Assembly: GCA_026745465.1 (NCBI GenBank) | Contig: JACYXH010000802.1 | Coordinates: forward strand, 4,253,758-4,317,757 | Direction of reading: 5' to 3' | DNA length: 64,000 nt | From: Lota lota | Lineage: Eukaryota; Chordata; Actinopteri; Gadiformes; Lotidae | In this document: piece after piece, positions 28,778 to 41,552 of the stretch | How the letters are laid out: the number at the start of each line of letters is the position of its first letter | Position numbering within the stretch: position 1 is the first letter of the stretch | The notes under the pieces: generated by a model | The model's database searches: none | What the model was told of the DNA's origin: nothing | What the model saw: the letters and a program-made list of their open reading frames with translations, nothing else | Program-made: the position numbers and the translations under genes

Positions 28778-31475
28778 CAGATAGATAGGGAGACAGATAT
28801 ACAGATATATAGATAGACAGATACAACAGCACATGTTACAAAACTAAATATAATTATCTATATCATGAGGAAATCATTAGATTCAATTAAAATATAAATT
28901 CGCTCAATCCAAGCCCGTGCCATGGTCTCTTCTCTCTCTGTCTTCTCTGTTTCTGCTTTTGAACAAAGAGACTTACAGTAGAGTGCCAAGAACCAGAACA
29001 TACCATCACACAGCACCACAGGCCTGAGGGCTCTGGGAGAACAAGTTCTAGCAGGCCACTGCTCCCCAACACCAAACACACTGGAGTCTTCTCTGTGGTT
29101 ACACACTCCAACACCGTGTGTGTGAGTGTGTGTGTGTCTGTCTTTGTGTCTGTGAGTCTGTCTCTCTCTTTCTATCTCTCTCTCCTTGCCATCACACCAG
29201 CCTTGACTCACTCTTTTATAAACCTACCGTATCTCTACATTTGGCCTTAGTTTATCTTTTCTTTTTAATCTCGTCATTTAGCAGATGCTTTCATCTGCTA
29301 AATCATCCAAAGCATCTGTAAATGTATATTTTATATGTAGTATATTACTCTTCCTCTGTACATAGATGTAAACATAAATGCATGGCTCCACTGGAAGGAT
29401 TTCTAGGATTTATGATGATTGCACTTTGTTGGTAAACTCTTTGCTGCTGCAACACCTTCATTTCCCTTTGATTAATTGTGTCTTTATAGACCAAAGGAAA
29501 GCTCAAATCATGCTTTTAAATGATTTATGCTTTGTAATGTTTTTAAAAACCGATAATGAAATGATGTGTCTATTTGATCATATGTTTTCGTTTAGGTGCT
29601 AAATGTCTTTACATGCTTGTTGCTTACACAAGCCTTATTGGAGCAGATTTGGTCCATTCCTCATAAATATTAACGTTGCGATTTGATTGACAAATCAGCT
29701 AACCACTTACAACCACATGTTGCTTATTAATATTCATGAGCAAATGATGACACAAACAAATCACAGACACCCATTCACATGTTCATGTCAACCAGTCATG
29801 ACGCTAGCTGATCTCGCCAATAAACAATGTTTCATTGAATCTTTCATTGTCCATATTTATGATGTTTTTATTTCTCCTCCCACCCAGTCGCTCGAGACCA
29901 ACTACCCAGTCCAAGTGACCGATCCTCAGGGTAAGTCCAGCTGCCAGGTATCCCTTTCCTTGGGGACCAGACAGCAAGTCACATTTAATTATATTTTATT
30001 TACCATTGTACCATTTATCAGACGATTTACTCCAAAGCAACCATGTCATTAATGAGCAGGTAGGGTGTTTGACTTCCGGAGGTTGCGCTCAAACCTCAAT
30101 GTCTGCAGTGTCCTTGAGCAAGACGCCCTTACCTCTACCTGCTCCTTAATGACATGAACTGTCTACAACTGTCTGGTTGTAACGTGTATTACTGCTGTCA
30201 TAACAATAGGTTGTAATGGACAATAAACATCTTGTGAATCGGACACACTTTAATTTCCACACAGACACACACACACACACGTCATGCTGTTGATGTTGAG
30301 GGGGTCTCTCGTATCTCCTCTCTAGGTGCCGTGACCTTTCACCTAACCTCTATGCCCCCCGGGTACCTCACCTATCCCACGGACCGAATACGGCAGGTCA
30401 GTCTCGCACCGTCAACGGTCACCGTGCCCCCGAAATAACTGACAAAGAAATGTATTATATATGTGGGCCTAAAACAGTGATGGAAATGTCATGAAAACAA
30501 ATATTTCCCATTACGTCAATATGCAAAGACAAAGCTTTTGTGTAGATTGAAGCCCATACGTCCTGTTTAATAGCTGTATGTTTATTAGCCAAGGAAGGAA
30601 TTATAACTAAAGGACAAGGAATTTGTCTGGGTGCACCGCTACAAAAAGGACCAAGATACACACCCTAGCCCACTGACTACTAGATAGGACAAATATATTG
30701 AAAGTAAATACAGTTGCTTTTTTATTAAATTACTACTGGGAATATAGGCTGAACTAATGAAACTAAACAAACTGAAGATAATGTTTTTATTTCCTTGGTG
30801 TAGCCAGTGGAGGACGGTGAAGACTGTATCTGCACCACGTCACTCTCCCCAGGTGAGGCAGTCTTTGATTCAGTGTGATATATTTATTTATTTATATATT
30901 AATTGACTCATATTTGGATATGTGAACTGATTTGCACCCCACTGTCCTTTTTATGATGCTGTAATACCTGAATTAATAAAGTGGTGCAGTATCTCATCTT
31001 TGCTTAACTTAATTTAACCTAACATATCTTAAGTTATTTTACCTCAATTCAACCTAACTCCTCTACCTTATCGTCCCCCCCCCCAGACCTCCCCCAGGAG
31101 CTGCGGTACCTGAGCGGGCCGTGTGAGAAGTGCCGCTACCAGGCGCCGGCGCCCAAGATCAGCGACCTGATGGATGACAAGGACCTGCTGGACTCCCTGC
31201 GCCTCAAGCTGGACCCCAACCACTGCACCGTCAAGAACTGGAAGAACTTTGCCAGCCGCTGGGGCATGAGCTACGACGAGCTCACCCTGCTGGAGCACCG
31301 GACGCAGGGCTCAGTGTCACACAGCCCCACGCAAGAGTTCCTGCTGCGCTACAACCAGAAGAGTGTGGGCGAGCTGAGCGAACTGTGCCGCATCTACCAA
31401 CGCATCGACGTGCTGCGGCTGCTGCAGGGCTGGCTGGAGAAGGACTGGCCGTCGCGCTGGCAGAAGACACACTGA
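25672..31475 (+). CDS. edaradd: Ectodysplasin-A receptor-associated adapter protein (EDARADD), complete
   Basis: Six coding exons (25672-25705, 28323-28381, 29888-29930, 30326-30396, 30804-30852, 31087-31475) join in phase into 214 aa; human EDARADD is about 215 aa. The segment [11 protein letters not shown] matches the conserved N-terminal block. PVQVT (residues 38-42) is a TRAF-type PxQxT site at the place where mammals have PIQDT. Residues about 112-200 form the death domain, with [17 protein letters not shown] and the C-terminal helix ending in GWLEKDWP. Known role: cytoplasmic adaptor linking EDAR to TRAFs and NF-kB during development of scales, teeth, fins and other skin appendages. The first exon (12 codons) is the least certain: it fits by phase, Kozak context and a GTGAGT donor, but short alternative first exons are known in this gene. 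The middle exons 4-5 are poorly conserved. Confidence 0.93.
28697..28800. repeat. (GATA)n microsatellite
   Basis: About 20 uninterrupted GATA units with diverged GATA/GACA flanks on both sides, in edaradd intron 2. Confidence 0.95.
29276..29303. repeat. 12-bp hairpin made of SINE-tail sequence
   Basis: The arms atttagcagatg and catctgctaaat are perfect complements around a 4-base loop. The arm sequence is the reverse of the tail motif tctgctaaat seen in nearby SINEs, so it probably arose from a partial inverted copy of a SINE end in edaradd intron 2. Confidence 0.8.
30045..30200 (+). mobile_element. SINE body fragment in edaradd intron 3
   Basis: The stretch aatgtctgcagtgtccttgag followed by cttacctctacctgctccttaatgac parallels the body of the SINE at 39738. 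The head is degraded, and a second tail piece (gagcaggtagggtg) lies just before it. Confidence 0.6.
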
Positions 31476-31484
31476 TCCGCCAAG

Positions 31485-31485
31485 A

Positions 31486-31516
<31 letters not shown>

Positions 31517-31760
31517 AGAATTGTGGGTGTGTGCGTGTGGGTGACTATGTGTGTGTGAATAGAGTTGTGTGTGTGTGTGTGTGTGTGAATAGAATTGTGG
31601 GTGTGTGCGTGTGGGTGACTATGTGTGTGTGAATAGAGTTGTGTGTGTGTGTGTGTGTGTGTGTGAGTAGAATTGTGAGTATGCGTGTGTATGCATGTGT
31701 GCGTGTTAGTATGCGTGTGTGTGCATGTGTGTGTTGCAGTGTGTTGCAGTGTGTATTTGT
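31485..31760 (+). repeat. GT-rich repeat with a perfect internal duplication in the edaradd 3' UTR
   Basis: The segment starting gaatagaattgtgggtg near 31513 recurs at about 31587 almost unchanged, so this is a roughly 74-bp tandem duplication embedded in (GT)n. It starts 10 bp after the edaradd stop codon and would be transcribed. Confidence 0.85.
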
Positions 31761-32017
31761 TTGAAGGTTTATCAATGTTATGTCACATCAGGCGGGCCGA
31801 TTGAACGTTATCTGCTCTTGGTTCAGAATATCTCTTGAAATAACTTAATGGACATTGAGGTTTTCTTTTAAACTTGGGTAAAACATTTTGATTGTGAAAC
31901 GGTGCAGTTTAAAATAATCTTCTCAACTATTTTTTGCATAATATTCATATTTCAATTGGACTTATTTCTTTCTTATTGCCAAGGTTGTTCTTTAGTATCC
32001 ATGTCTTCTTAATTTGA

Positions 32018-32023
32018 AATAAA
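32018..32023 (+). promoter_or_regulatory. edaradd polyadenylation signal
   Basis: A canonical AATAAA lies 540 bp after the stop codon, past the GT-rich part of the 3' UTR. It is the first good signal downstream. Cleavage would fall near 32040, before the opposing gene's own signal. Confidence 0.6.
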
Positions 32024-32309
32024 CAAAAGACAGTGATGTATGATCCGTGAACAATGTTTAATGTTTGTTGTTAATAGTTGTTATTAATTGTCAAATATGT
32101 CTCAGGTTGTTTTTGTGGCACAGTCCAGTTATAACAATACTTTAATTTATAAATTATTAATTCATTTAATTTATCCTTCTCTTGCCTTTCAAATGAAAGA
32201 TCTAGTGAATTATGACTATACAACTTGTATTCATGTTTATAAAGTGTAATTCTTGTCTTAAATGTTTTCTTACTGATACAAAATAACAACAGTACTGAAC
32301 GTATTACAA

Positions 32310-32319
32310 TTTATTTATT
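32310..32319 (-). promoter_or_regulatory. Polyadenylation signals of the AHNAK-like gene
   Basis: Two overlapping minus-strand AATAAA hexamers (plus strand TTTATTTATT) lie 480 bp after the stop codon. They define a compact 3' UTR and put the two converging genes' ends about 290 bp apart. Confidence 0.6.
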
Positions 32320-32799
32320 GAACAAACATTTAACACATTTATACAATTCCATATAGTCAAATAAAAGTATTTGTAAAGATGTAACATTCTTTTCATATTA
32401 AGGCATTAGTGTTTCATATAAAATATTGCGGCAATAATAGGACAATATTCAGATAAAGCTGATTTAAATATTTTTAGTGTATACAATTTCGGATGTTCTT
32501 TCCTCCTGTAGAGACCAGACACAAAATTTGAACCTCTGGGATGGAGGAACAGTGGACCTGGTTTCACTATCAGGTAACTGCAATATATTTTGATTTCTTT
32601 TTACATGAATTGTCTCTTTCTGGAATTTGAATTATACATAGTAATTGTGGTCTATTTCGTTGGACTTTAGTGTGTAGTTACTTTTGAGACCTAGAGAACT
32701 ATCTTAAGCAAATGCAAGATACCTTCATGTTTTATGTTTCAGTTGACTATTTACATAGATATAGTGTTGATGCTGCCTAAACAGGGTTTGCAAGCACGT

Positions 32800-35700
32800 T
32801 TAATCTGTATCTGAATCCTTAACATTCAGGCCAAGCATATTGGAAAGACTTAATGCCAATTTATCATTTCCTGATGAACCAACTACTGGGTGGTCCAAGC
32901 CTAGTCCTAAATCTGGTGTGGTAACTTTGAAAGTTCCTCCTCTGGCCAGCGAGGACTCATTTGATGCTGAAGCAGAGGGTGCACCCAGTTTTGCCTCGGT
33001 AGGTGACATATTAACAGTCACTGGTTTCTCCATGGCTAGTTTCAACCGCTCCATAATATCAATCTTTTCACCCGTGTTTGGTAGCGTATTATGTCTCGGC
33101 AGGCGTATTCCCTTGCTCAAAACAAATTCCTGTACATTTCTTTTAAGACTTCCTTCGGACTTTGGCGGACCTAAGCTATTGTCGAAACCAAAGCCGTCAT
33201 TTATACTGCTCTTGGGTAGCTTGTGGAATTTGAATGCTGGAACATCCGCCTCACCCTCTGTTCCACTGTCATTGCCCTCTTCTGTTCCACTACCAGCTCC
33301 AGAATCAAACTTCCGCCCCCAGTTAAATGGCCACTTTATCTTACTTTTTGGGGAATCTTCAACATCAGCATTTCCCTCAACTTCCATGGAAAGGTTGGGC
33401 TTCACACCAGCTGACATGTTCATATCTGTATTTGCATCAACCTCTGGTGTTTTTAATCCAAGCCCTGTAATACTAAGATCTGGTGTACCAACATTAAAAT
33501 CTGGTGCGTTTCCTGATAACTTAAGAGCAGGTGCCTGGACATCGGCTTTTGGTAAATTGGCATCAAGCTTTGGAATAGAAATATTGGCATTTGGCACATT
33601 TATGTCAGCATCCAGAGCTGGTCCCTCCACTTTAGGCTTAGATAAACCAAACGTAGGCAAACCAATCTTGGGCAGCTTGACTTTCCCAGTTGTGTCAAGA
33701 TCAGCATCTACATTGGGTCCATTGATTCCAGCTTTTGGCAAATTCAGGTCCAGGTCTGGAGTAGATAGATTACCCTTGACATTTGGGGCAGATAGATTAA
33801 GGTTTGCTGCAGATCCCTTTATATCAGCTTTTGGTAGATTGACATCAAGCTTTGGAACAGAAATATTGGCATTTGGCAGGTTTATGTCAGCATCCAGATC
33901 TGGTCCCTCCATTTTAGGCTTAGATGAACCAAATGTAGGTAATTTCATTTTGGGCAATTTGAATTTCCCAGATGTGTCAAGATCAGCATCTACATTGGGT
34001 CCATTGACTCCAGCTTTTGGCAAATTAATGTCCAGGTCTGGAGTAGATAGATTACCCTTGACATTTGGGGCAGATAGATTGAGGTTTGCTGCAGATCCCT
34101 TTATATCAGCTTTTGGTAGATTTACATCAAGCTTTGGAACAGAGATATTGGCATTTGGCAGGTTTATGTCAGCATCCAGATCTGGTACCTCCATTTTAGG
34201 CTTAGATGAACCAAATGTAGGTAATTTCATTTTGGGCAATTTGAATTTCCCAGATGTGTCAAGATCAGCATCTACATTGGGTCCATTGAGTCCAGCTTTT
34301 GGCAAATTCAGGTCCAGGTCTGGAGTAGATAGATTACCCTTGACATTTGGGGCAGAGAGATTGAGGTTTGCTGCAGATCCCTGTATATCAGCTTTTGGTA
34401 GATTGACATCAAGCTTTGGAACAGAGATATTGGCATTTGGCAGGTTTATGTCAGCATCCAGATCTGGTCCCTCCACTTTAGGCTTAGATAAACCAAACGT
34501 AGGTAATTTCATTTTGGGCAATTTGAATTTCCCAGATGTGTCAAGATCAGCATCTACATTGGGACCATTGAGTCCAGCTTTTGGCAAATTCAGGTCCAGG
34601 TCTGGAGTAGATAGATTACCCTTGACATTTGGGGCAGAGAGATTGAGGTTTGCTGTAGATCCCTGTATATCAGCTTTTGGTAGATTGACATCAAGCTTTG
34701 GAACAGAGATATTGGCATTTGGCAGGTTTATGTCAGCATCCAGATCTGGTCCCTCCACTTTAGGCTTAGATAAACCAAACTTAGGTAATTTCATTTTGGG
34801 CAATTTGAATTTCCCAGATGTGTCAAGATCAGCATCTACATTGGGACCATTGAGTCCAGCTTTTGGCAAATTCAGGTCCAGGTCTGGAGTAGATAGATTA
34901 CCCTTGACATTTGGGGCAGAGAGATTGAGGTTTGCTGCAGATCCCTGTATATCAGCTTTTGGTAGATTGACATCAAGCTTTGGAACAGAGATATTGGCAT
35001 TTGGCAGGTTTATGTCAGCATCCAGATCTGGTCCCTCCACTTTAGGCTTAGACAAACCAAACGTAGGTAATTTCATTTTGGGCAATTTGAATTTCCCAGA
35101 TGTGTCAAGATCAGCATCTACATTGGGTCCATTGAGTCCAGCTTTTGGCAAATTCAGGTCCAGGTCTGGAGTAGATAGATTACCCTTGACATTTGGGGCA
35201 GAGAGATTGAGGTTTGCTGCAGATCCCTGTATATCAGCTTTTGGTAGATTGACATCAAGCTTTGGAACAGAGATATTGGCATTTGGCAGGTTTATGTCAG
35301 CATCCAGATCTGGTCCCTCCACTTTAGGCTTAGATAAACCAAACTTAGGTAATTTCATCTTGGGCAACTTGAATTTCCCAGATGTGTCCAAATCAGCATC
35401 AACATCAGGTCCATTGATTCCACCTTTTGGCAAATTGAGTTTGAAATCTGGGGAGGATAGACCTCCATCAATCTTTGGGGTAGAGAGGTTCAAACTTGGT
35501 GCACTCAAGTCTGCTTTGGGAAGATTTGCTTCTAGACCAGGAACTGAAAGATCAACATTTGTGTCAAGATCTCCATCTAGTTCTGGTCCTTTTACCCTTG
35601 GTGCAGATGAGCTCCAATTTGGCAACTTTAAAGATGGGAATTTGTATGCTCGAGAGGAAGCATCAGCCTTAATGTCAGCTTTTGGCATGTCAATGTCAAG

Positions 35701-38700
35701 ACTTGGAGCATTGATGCCTCCTTTAATTTCAGGCTTTGACAGGTCAGGTGACTTGAGTTCCAGTTTCGGTGCGTTCAGATCCAAATTGGGTAAATCAGCA
35801 CTTGCATCAATGTCGGGTCTTTTTAATTTGGGGGCTTTAAGTTTCGGCATATTGAATTTGGGGACTTTAAGCTTACTAGAGGGGGTGTTGAGGTCAACCC
35901 CAGGAGCATTAAGATCAACAGCTGGGCCTTTGAGGTCAGCATTAGGCAAGGGGATACCAATATCAGGCATATCAACACCCCCATCAAGTGCTGATGCAGC
36001 AAGGTTTAGATCTGCTGCTTTCACATCCACATCAGGTGCTTGGAGATCCAAGCTTGGTGACTTGAACCACTTTGGCTTTTTAAGAGTGGGCCATTTACCC
36101 TTTCCAGAAGGACCATCAACATCCATATTTGGTGCAGACAAATCAATATTAGGTCCATCCAGTGATCCTGAAACTTTAGGAGTGGTGAGATCAAGGGCAG
36201 GAGAATTCACATCTGCATTAAGATCCACATCCGGAGCATTAATCTTTTGCCCAATAAGCCAGTTTTTAGGCTTTTTGAGTGTGAGGAACTTATTCTTTCC
36301 AGATGGAGCAGGCATGTCAACATCAGGTCCAGTGAGATCCCCATCAAGATTTGAAGTTGATACATCAATGTCTGGTGTGTTAAGGTCTGCATCAACTTTG
36401 GGTTTCTTCCACTTCAAATGAGGCCAGTTGATTTTTGGTGATGAGGCAACATCAAAATCTGGGGCTGAAACATCGATGTTGGGACCATTAATGTCAGCTT
36501 TGGGAAGATTCAAATTCATATTTGGTGCATTGAGTTCTGGTGTGTTGATGTCTGCATCGAGTTTGGGTTTCTTCCACTTTCTATGAGGCCAGTTGATCTT
36601 TCCTGATGGAGCATTGATGTCCAAGTCTGGGCCTTCGAGTTCAGCTTTCGGTATATCCAAATCCAAATTTGGTGTGCTTATCCCCCCCTTCATTCCTGGA
36701 GGAGAGAGGTTGAGATCTGGTGTTTTCAGGTCCGCATTAACGTCCATGTCAGTTTTTGGACCCTGGAGATCAAGCTTTGGTTTTTTCCATTTTAAGTGAG
36801 GCCAGTTGATTTTTGGAGCATCAATATCTGCATCTAAATTAGGGCCATCAAGGTTAGCTTTTGGAAGGTCAAGTTCTGGTGTTGACAGTTCTCCGTCAAG
36901 CTTTGGTGTTGAAAGACTCAGGTCAGGGTTAACCTTAAGACCCTTCCATTTCTGATGTGGCCACTTAAGTTTTCCAGGTGAAGCATTCATGTCCACATTT
37001 GGGGCAGCCAAGTTAACATCTGGGCCATTCAGACTTTCAAAATTCAGATCTGCCATTTTTGCATCTCCTGTGGGCACAGACAAATTGACACCTGCTGTTG
37101 GAACATTTACAGCGGGAGTGTCCAAATTAGCATTCATCTTCCCAAGATTAATCCCTCCTGTTGCTCCCGTGCCACCGATCTCGGGCAGATTAAATTTTGG
37201 CATCTCAAATTTGGCGGCTTTGACTCCTGTTTTTTTAAGTCCTAGTGCGGCATTGGGTGAGGCCAGTTCAGCAGAGGGGGCACTGACAGAGCCACCCAGA
37301 CCTGCTCCATTTAGGTCAAGTCCTGGTAGTCCTGTATCTGCAATCCTGAAGGTGCCGTTGCCATCTGCAGAGGGTTTGCTTAGGCTAAGATTGGGCAGTT
37401 CTCCATTAAGGTCACCATTCAGACCAATGGCAGAGTTTAACTGGGTATTCAGGCCAGTAAGATTAACAACTGGCGCCTCACCTTGGGCCTCAAGGGACGG
37501 GATCTTCTTTTGCTTGTAACTGGCAGAAAGCATCTAGAGAGAGAATTAATTGAACAAACAAATGACATTCAGAAATCACGCATTCAGATGAGTAAATGAA
37601 AAAGGCCTATTATTCAATAATAGCTATGCAATAATAAAGTTACAATGACATTACAATTACATTTTTGGCAGTACACTTGACCACTTCAAGCATTCAAATG
37701 AACAATTCACAATTCACAATTAACAAGCCAAACAACATCTGTCCATTATACAGTATAAATGTCCCAGTGAATGTATACACATTGCATACGTACTAAGTAG
37801 TCGTAGTAGTAGTAGTACTTGTTCACCCTATTCGTATATACAAGACCTTTTACAAGTCTTTTATTAAACCCTTTTTTCTTATTGTATCATCTAAATATCT
37901 ATCAGCTACCCCCTACCTCATAGGATTATCGGACAACCCCAAGTGGGGTCCCACTGGTCTAAAGGTTGTGAGTGAGGTTGTTTGTCTGGTGTACCTTGGC
38001 CGGGCCACTCAGGCCACTCAGGGACCCAGGGTTGATGCCAGCACTCAGGTCAGAATTGATCAACACCTTCATGTTGTCGTCGTACGGCTCCAACAACTTC
38101 ATGATCTTCTGGACGTCCTGTTTGTTCAGGTGGTCCAGGTGAATGGTGGCTCCAACGATCTCATCTCCTGTGAGTAGATGAAGGTCAGGTTATTAACCTG
38201 AGCTTTGCTCTAACTGAAAATACTGCGTCACGTCACCATCAACGCCACATAAACTTGCCTTGAGTGTCACAAAGCATTTCTTTGTACATTGAAAGCAATC
38301 AATGTGCGAAGAACGATGTCATTATTTATGAGTGAAACCTTATAGAACTACAGTCTGAATGGACTCCTCTTTATGAATTAAACCTTGTAGAGCTACAGTA
38401 TGAGTGGACTCCTCTCCAGGAATTAAACCTTGTAGAGCTACAGTCTGAATGGATTCCTTCCTTTGTATTAAACCTTGTAGAGCTACAGTCTGAATGGACT
38501 CATCTCCATGTACTAAACCTTGTACAACTATAGCCGATATCCACTCCTCTCCATGTATTACACCTTATAGAACATCAGTCTGAAAGTGTCAATCCATGTA
38601 AATGCATTAAACCTGACATATGCTGAACCTGGATCTGGTGATTTCTATCTTTGTCATCTTCATAATCTCCATAAATCCTTGAAAACTCCCTAATGGCGTT

Positions 38701-39678
38701 CCTGTAATATGACCAGTCCTTTGTGGTTCTTCATGTTATTGTGACACCTAGCTCTGATTATTTCTACACTCGTCATAGTGTAAAGAGGTGGCTCAACTAG
38801 AAACACAGCTTTCTTCATTCAAATTCCTGGCCATCGGGCTGCTGTCTTGGTTTCTACTGCTGCCAAGCAAACCCCTTGGTGAGGACCTGTCTAAACCCTA
38901 GAGGTTGGATGTCTCTGATCTGTAAAGCTGCATAATTATACATTGACACCTACAATCATCAACTTTATCCTACAATTATCAATTTCTTTGTCACATGCAC
39001 ACATCAAATAACCTATTCTGACTTGCTGTATGCTGGACTTAATTTAAAATTACCAGAAGCTTATCCTAAAATACAGATCGACCCGAATGGCCAGATTAGT
39101 ATTCTAATGAGTCATTATCGAAATATGAAAACCGGTTGGAGCTGGTTCTACCGCTGGATCTCTGGATAGTTAAAACTATAAATGTTTGTGTGATTAGAAT
39201 TCACTGCACTAACACAGCACAGTACACATTATGTATGACCTTTTACCAATGGAGTGTTTTTAATGGTTGTTGTTACTTTACTTACAATATGTATTACATT
39301 TTCAGTACTTTTCAATAACCACGGCATTCAGAACTTGAATGTTCAACATAGAAATACAACAAAAATAGATAATAACATATAATAAACTTTACAAATCACA
39401 CAGAAAAAAAAACATTTATCGTCTCGTCAGATTAGAAAATAAAATATTTGGCCCAAAAAGTACCCAACATGACGTGTGTTGTTTGTGTGTCTTTGAGTGT
39501 GTTGTTTATGTGTATTTGTGTTGTGTGTTATTTGTGTGTGTGTTTTGTGTGTGTGCTCACCCTCTTTCAGTCCACTGCTGGTGGAGATGCTGGTGTCGGG
39601 GAGTCCCTTGTTGACCACGCCCCCTCTATCAGAGCCATCCAATAGCAGACAATCGGAGAAGCTTTTCCCGTCTCCGCT
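32800..39678 (-). CDS. AHNAK-family PDZ plus giant-repeat scaffold protein (5' exons not found)
   Basis: Three exons join in phase on the minus strand: 39678-39561, 38167-37995 and the giant last exon 37533-32800 (1577 codons plus stop). The two small exons encode a divergent PDZ-like fold (GLKEGDEIVGATIHLDHL spans their junction), as in AHNAK, AHNAK2 and periaxin. The last exon is built from Asp/Pro/Leu/Lys-rich repeats. Its N-terminal third has modules containing KINWPHLKWKKPK, residues about 700-1310 are seven periods of a 94-aa unit, and the tail is non-repetitive and ends SDTD. The family are large scaffolds at membrane, cytoskeleton and cell junctions. The ATG at 37533 is just the first codon after the CTCTAG acceptor, not the true start. 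The exon starting at 39678 is chosen from its acceptor (CCAACCAG). One or more upstream exons carrying the initiator Met were not identified. Orthology among AHNAK, AHNAK2 and PRX-like genes is not assigned. Confidence 0.85.
33608..35590 (-). repeat. 282-bp coding tandem repeat inside the AHNAK-like exon
   Basis: The landmark gcatccaga(t/g)ctggt recurs at 33608, 33890, 34172, 34454, 34736, 35018 and 35300, exactly 282 bp apart, so each unit is 94 codons. The middle units differ by only a few bases. Edge units are more diverged, which is typical of arrays that expand by unequal exchange in the centre. The period is a multiple of three, so copy-number change keeps the frame. Confidence 0.97.
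38337..38600. repeat. 45-bp minisatellite in an AHNAK-like intron
   Basis: About six degenerate copies of a 45-bp unit with the core aaaccttgtagagctacagt lie in the intron between the two PDZ exons. The last copies are the most diverged. Confidence 0.85.
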
Positions 39679-39737
39679 CTGGTTGGTGGCAAAAGACACA
39701 GATATGGTCCCGACACAGACAGTGGTAGTGGGGGCAG

Positions 39738-39880
39738 GATAATCTAGTGGCTAGGATTACGACTCCCAGTCAAAAAGTTCTGGGTTCGATACTCAATGTC
39801 AGCAGTCTACCTGTAGTCATCCTAGAGCCAGATGCTATAACACTTACCTGCTCCTTTATGAATGAATTATACGCCAAATG
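39738..39880 (+). mobile_element. tRNA-derived SINE with A and B boxes
   Basis: The head reads like a tRNA: an A-box-like TAGTGGCTAGGA, then GACTCCCAG and a B-box GGTTCGATACTC, followed by a fish SINE body ending near cttacctgctcc. It is too diverged to be a working tRNA gene. It sits 60 bp upstream of a PDZ-encoding exon of the AHNAK-like gene. Confidence 0.75.
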
Positions 39881-40150
39881 TTTGAATTTTGAGCAAATTG
39901 TCATAGACAATTGTCAGGAATTTGTTCTTACTCACCATGTTCTTTAGGTGTATTTACATCGGCATGTCACGGAATTGACAAGTAAGGTAGGAGTGTATCT
40001 CAGAGCCGATCTGTGAAAACACAATAGTTGCTTTGTTTAATACAGTGTAATCAAGCAACTTCCTTATTCTACTAATGGAAGGGGTTGACCGCTGCACACA
40101 ACAACTTGAAGTCAGATAAAACCCAAGAAAACATTCAGCACTTTGCTTTC

Positions 40151-40279
<129 letters not shown>

Positions 40280-41254
40280 GACAAGCACCATTATTTCAGT
40301 GTGGAATCTTAAAGGCTCCTGAGAATGAAGACATGCCAGTATTGTTAGCACTGAAGAATAAAACGTGTGTGAGCTAATTCCCACTTAACCCATAAAGTAC
40401 TACTTTGTGCTATGGTATGATTGCATTTTGCAGTGAATACATTACTGGCACATCTTGACAACCAAACCAAGCTGGTTGGAAAGAAGAAATATTATTTGAA
40501 CCTTTTAGTCATTCATCAAATCATACCTTTTAGTTCCATGACTGCATTAATTATTGAATGATCAATTAGTTAATCAAGTTTGCGTCTTTTCATAGCCCTA
40601 ACACCTTTTTCAGACAATTGTGCTATTTAGATAAAGACCATAGACAATTAAGCACAAAGTTGTGAGATACACACAGAGAGTTGACAGAGCCAACAACCAT
40701 TCTCACAAACACAAATAAACACACATGCACACACAAGCACATGCACACGCACACACACACAAACACACAAACACATATACACCCTACAACACGTGAGATC
40801 AGCCTGGCTCAGCCTCTTCTGTCCTACATTGATTTTAAATGCCAAGGTCCACAAGTGTGATCCCTTTTAAAAAGCTGTTCATTTAACATCATTTGTTCAG
40901 CCTGCTGGACTGACGGGAGAGGGGTGTCACTGGGTGGCAGTTGGTGTCAGCGACACACACACTGCGTCTGACGTGTCAGACGGGTTGTCGAGGTGATACC
41001 ACAAACCAGTCGGTTGGGATGCATGCTAGGTGACAGGTCCTGCCACACGGCGCATACTCATCCGCGTGCGCACCACATGTGCTCTTGCCACCCGACCACA
41101 CCCGCATGCATCTACAGGTTTGCGCACTGAAGAACAAGGTTCGCTGGTGCTAAGTTGGGCGAGGGCCGGAGCAGCAGTGTACTCAAATCAAGGAACATTA
41201 TTTGCTAAGATCGTGTACAAGAAGCCAAGCAGGAAGATAGGTGGAAAACGAACC

Positions 41255-41335
41255 CCACCCCTTCTTGTTAATGACCTGATGCTGAATTAACCTTAAGTCG
41301 CTTTGGACAAAAGGGTCTGCTGAATGACTAAATAG
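41255..41335 (+). mobile_element. SINE/LINE tail fragment
   Basis: Contains ttaagtcgctttggacaaaagggtctgctgaatgac, close to the tail common to many fish SINEs (about cgctttggataaaagcgtctgctaaatgac). Only the 3' end is recognised. Confidence 0.65.
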
Positions 41336-41518
41336 TGAACAATGTAGTAAAGACTAATCAAAATGCACCACACCTGTGACACAAGGTTATGTTTTAGGGT
41401 GTGATAGTCGTTAAGTCAAGGAGTTGTCTTTCTCCAGAGGGCCCACACCCATGTGCATGGTGATACTGCCCAGCAGGGGTTCTATGGTTCATAATCCACT
41501 CCACCCACCTCAATGATA

Positions 41519-41552
<34 letters not shown>

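Larger units (their letters stand above)
25706..31086 (+). other. edaradd introns 1-5
   Basis: Intron 1 (25706-28322) holds GT-rich DNA, a C24 run at 26525-26548 and CT-rich DNA near 27100-27210. Intron 2 (28382-29887) holds a GATA array and a SINE-tail hairpin at 29276-29303. Intron 3 (29931-30325) holds a SINE body. Introns 4 and 5 are short and AT-rich. The last acceptor is preceded by a C-rich tract ending at 31086. No second gene was seen. Confidence 0.8.

Noticed and set aside
32840..36421. A 1193-codon open frame on the plus strand, antisense to the AHNAK-like exon
   Set aside because: It mirrors the 282-bp repeat: one stop-free antisense frame is copied with every unit. The protein is low-complexity, has no family resemblance and no independent codon signature.
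39738..39800. tRNA gene
   Set aside because: A and B boxes are present, but the cloverleaf is broken and a SINE body follows.
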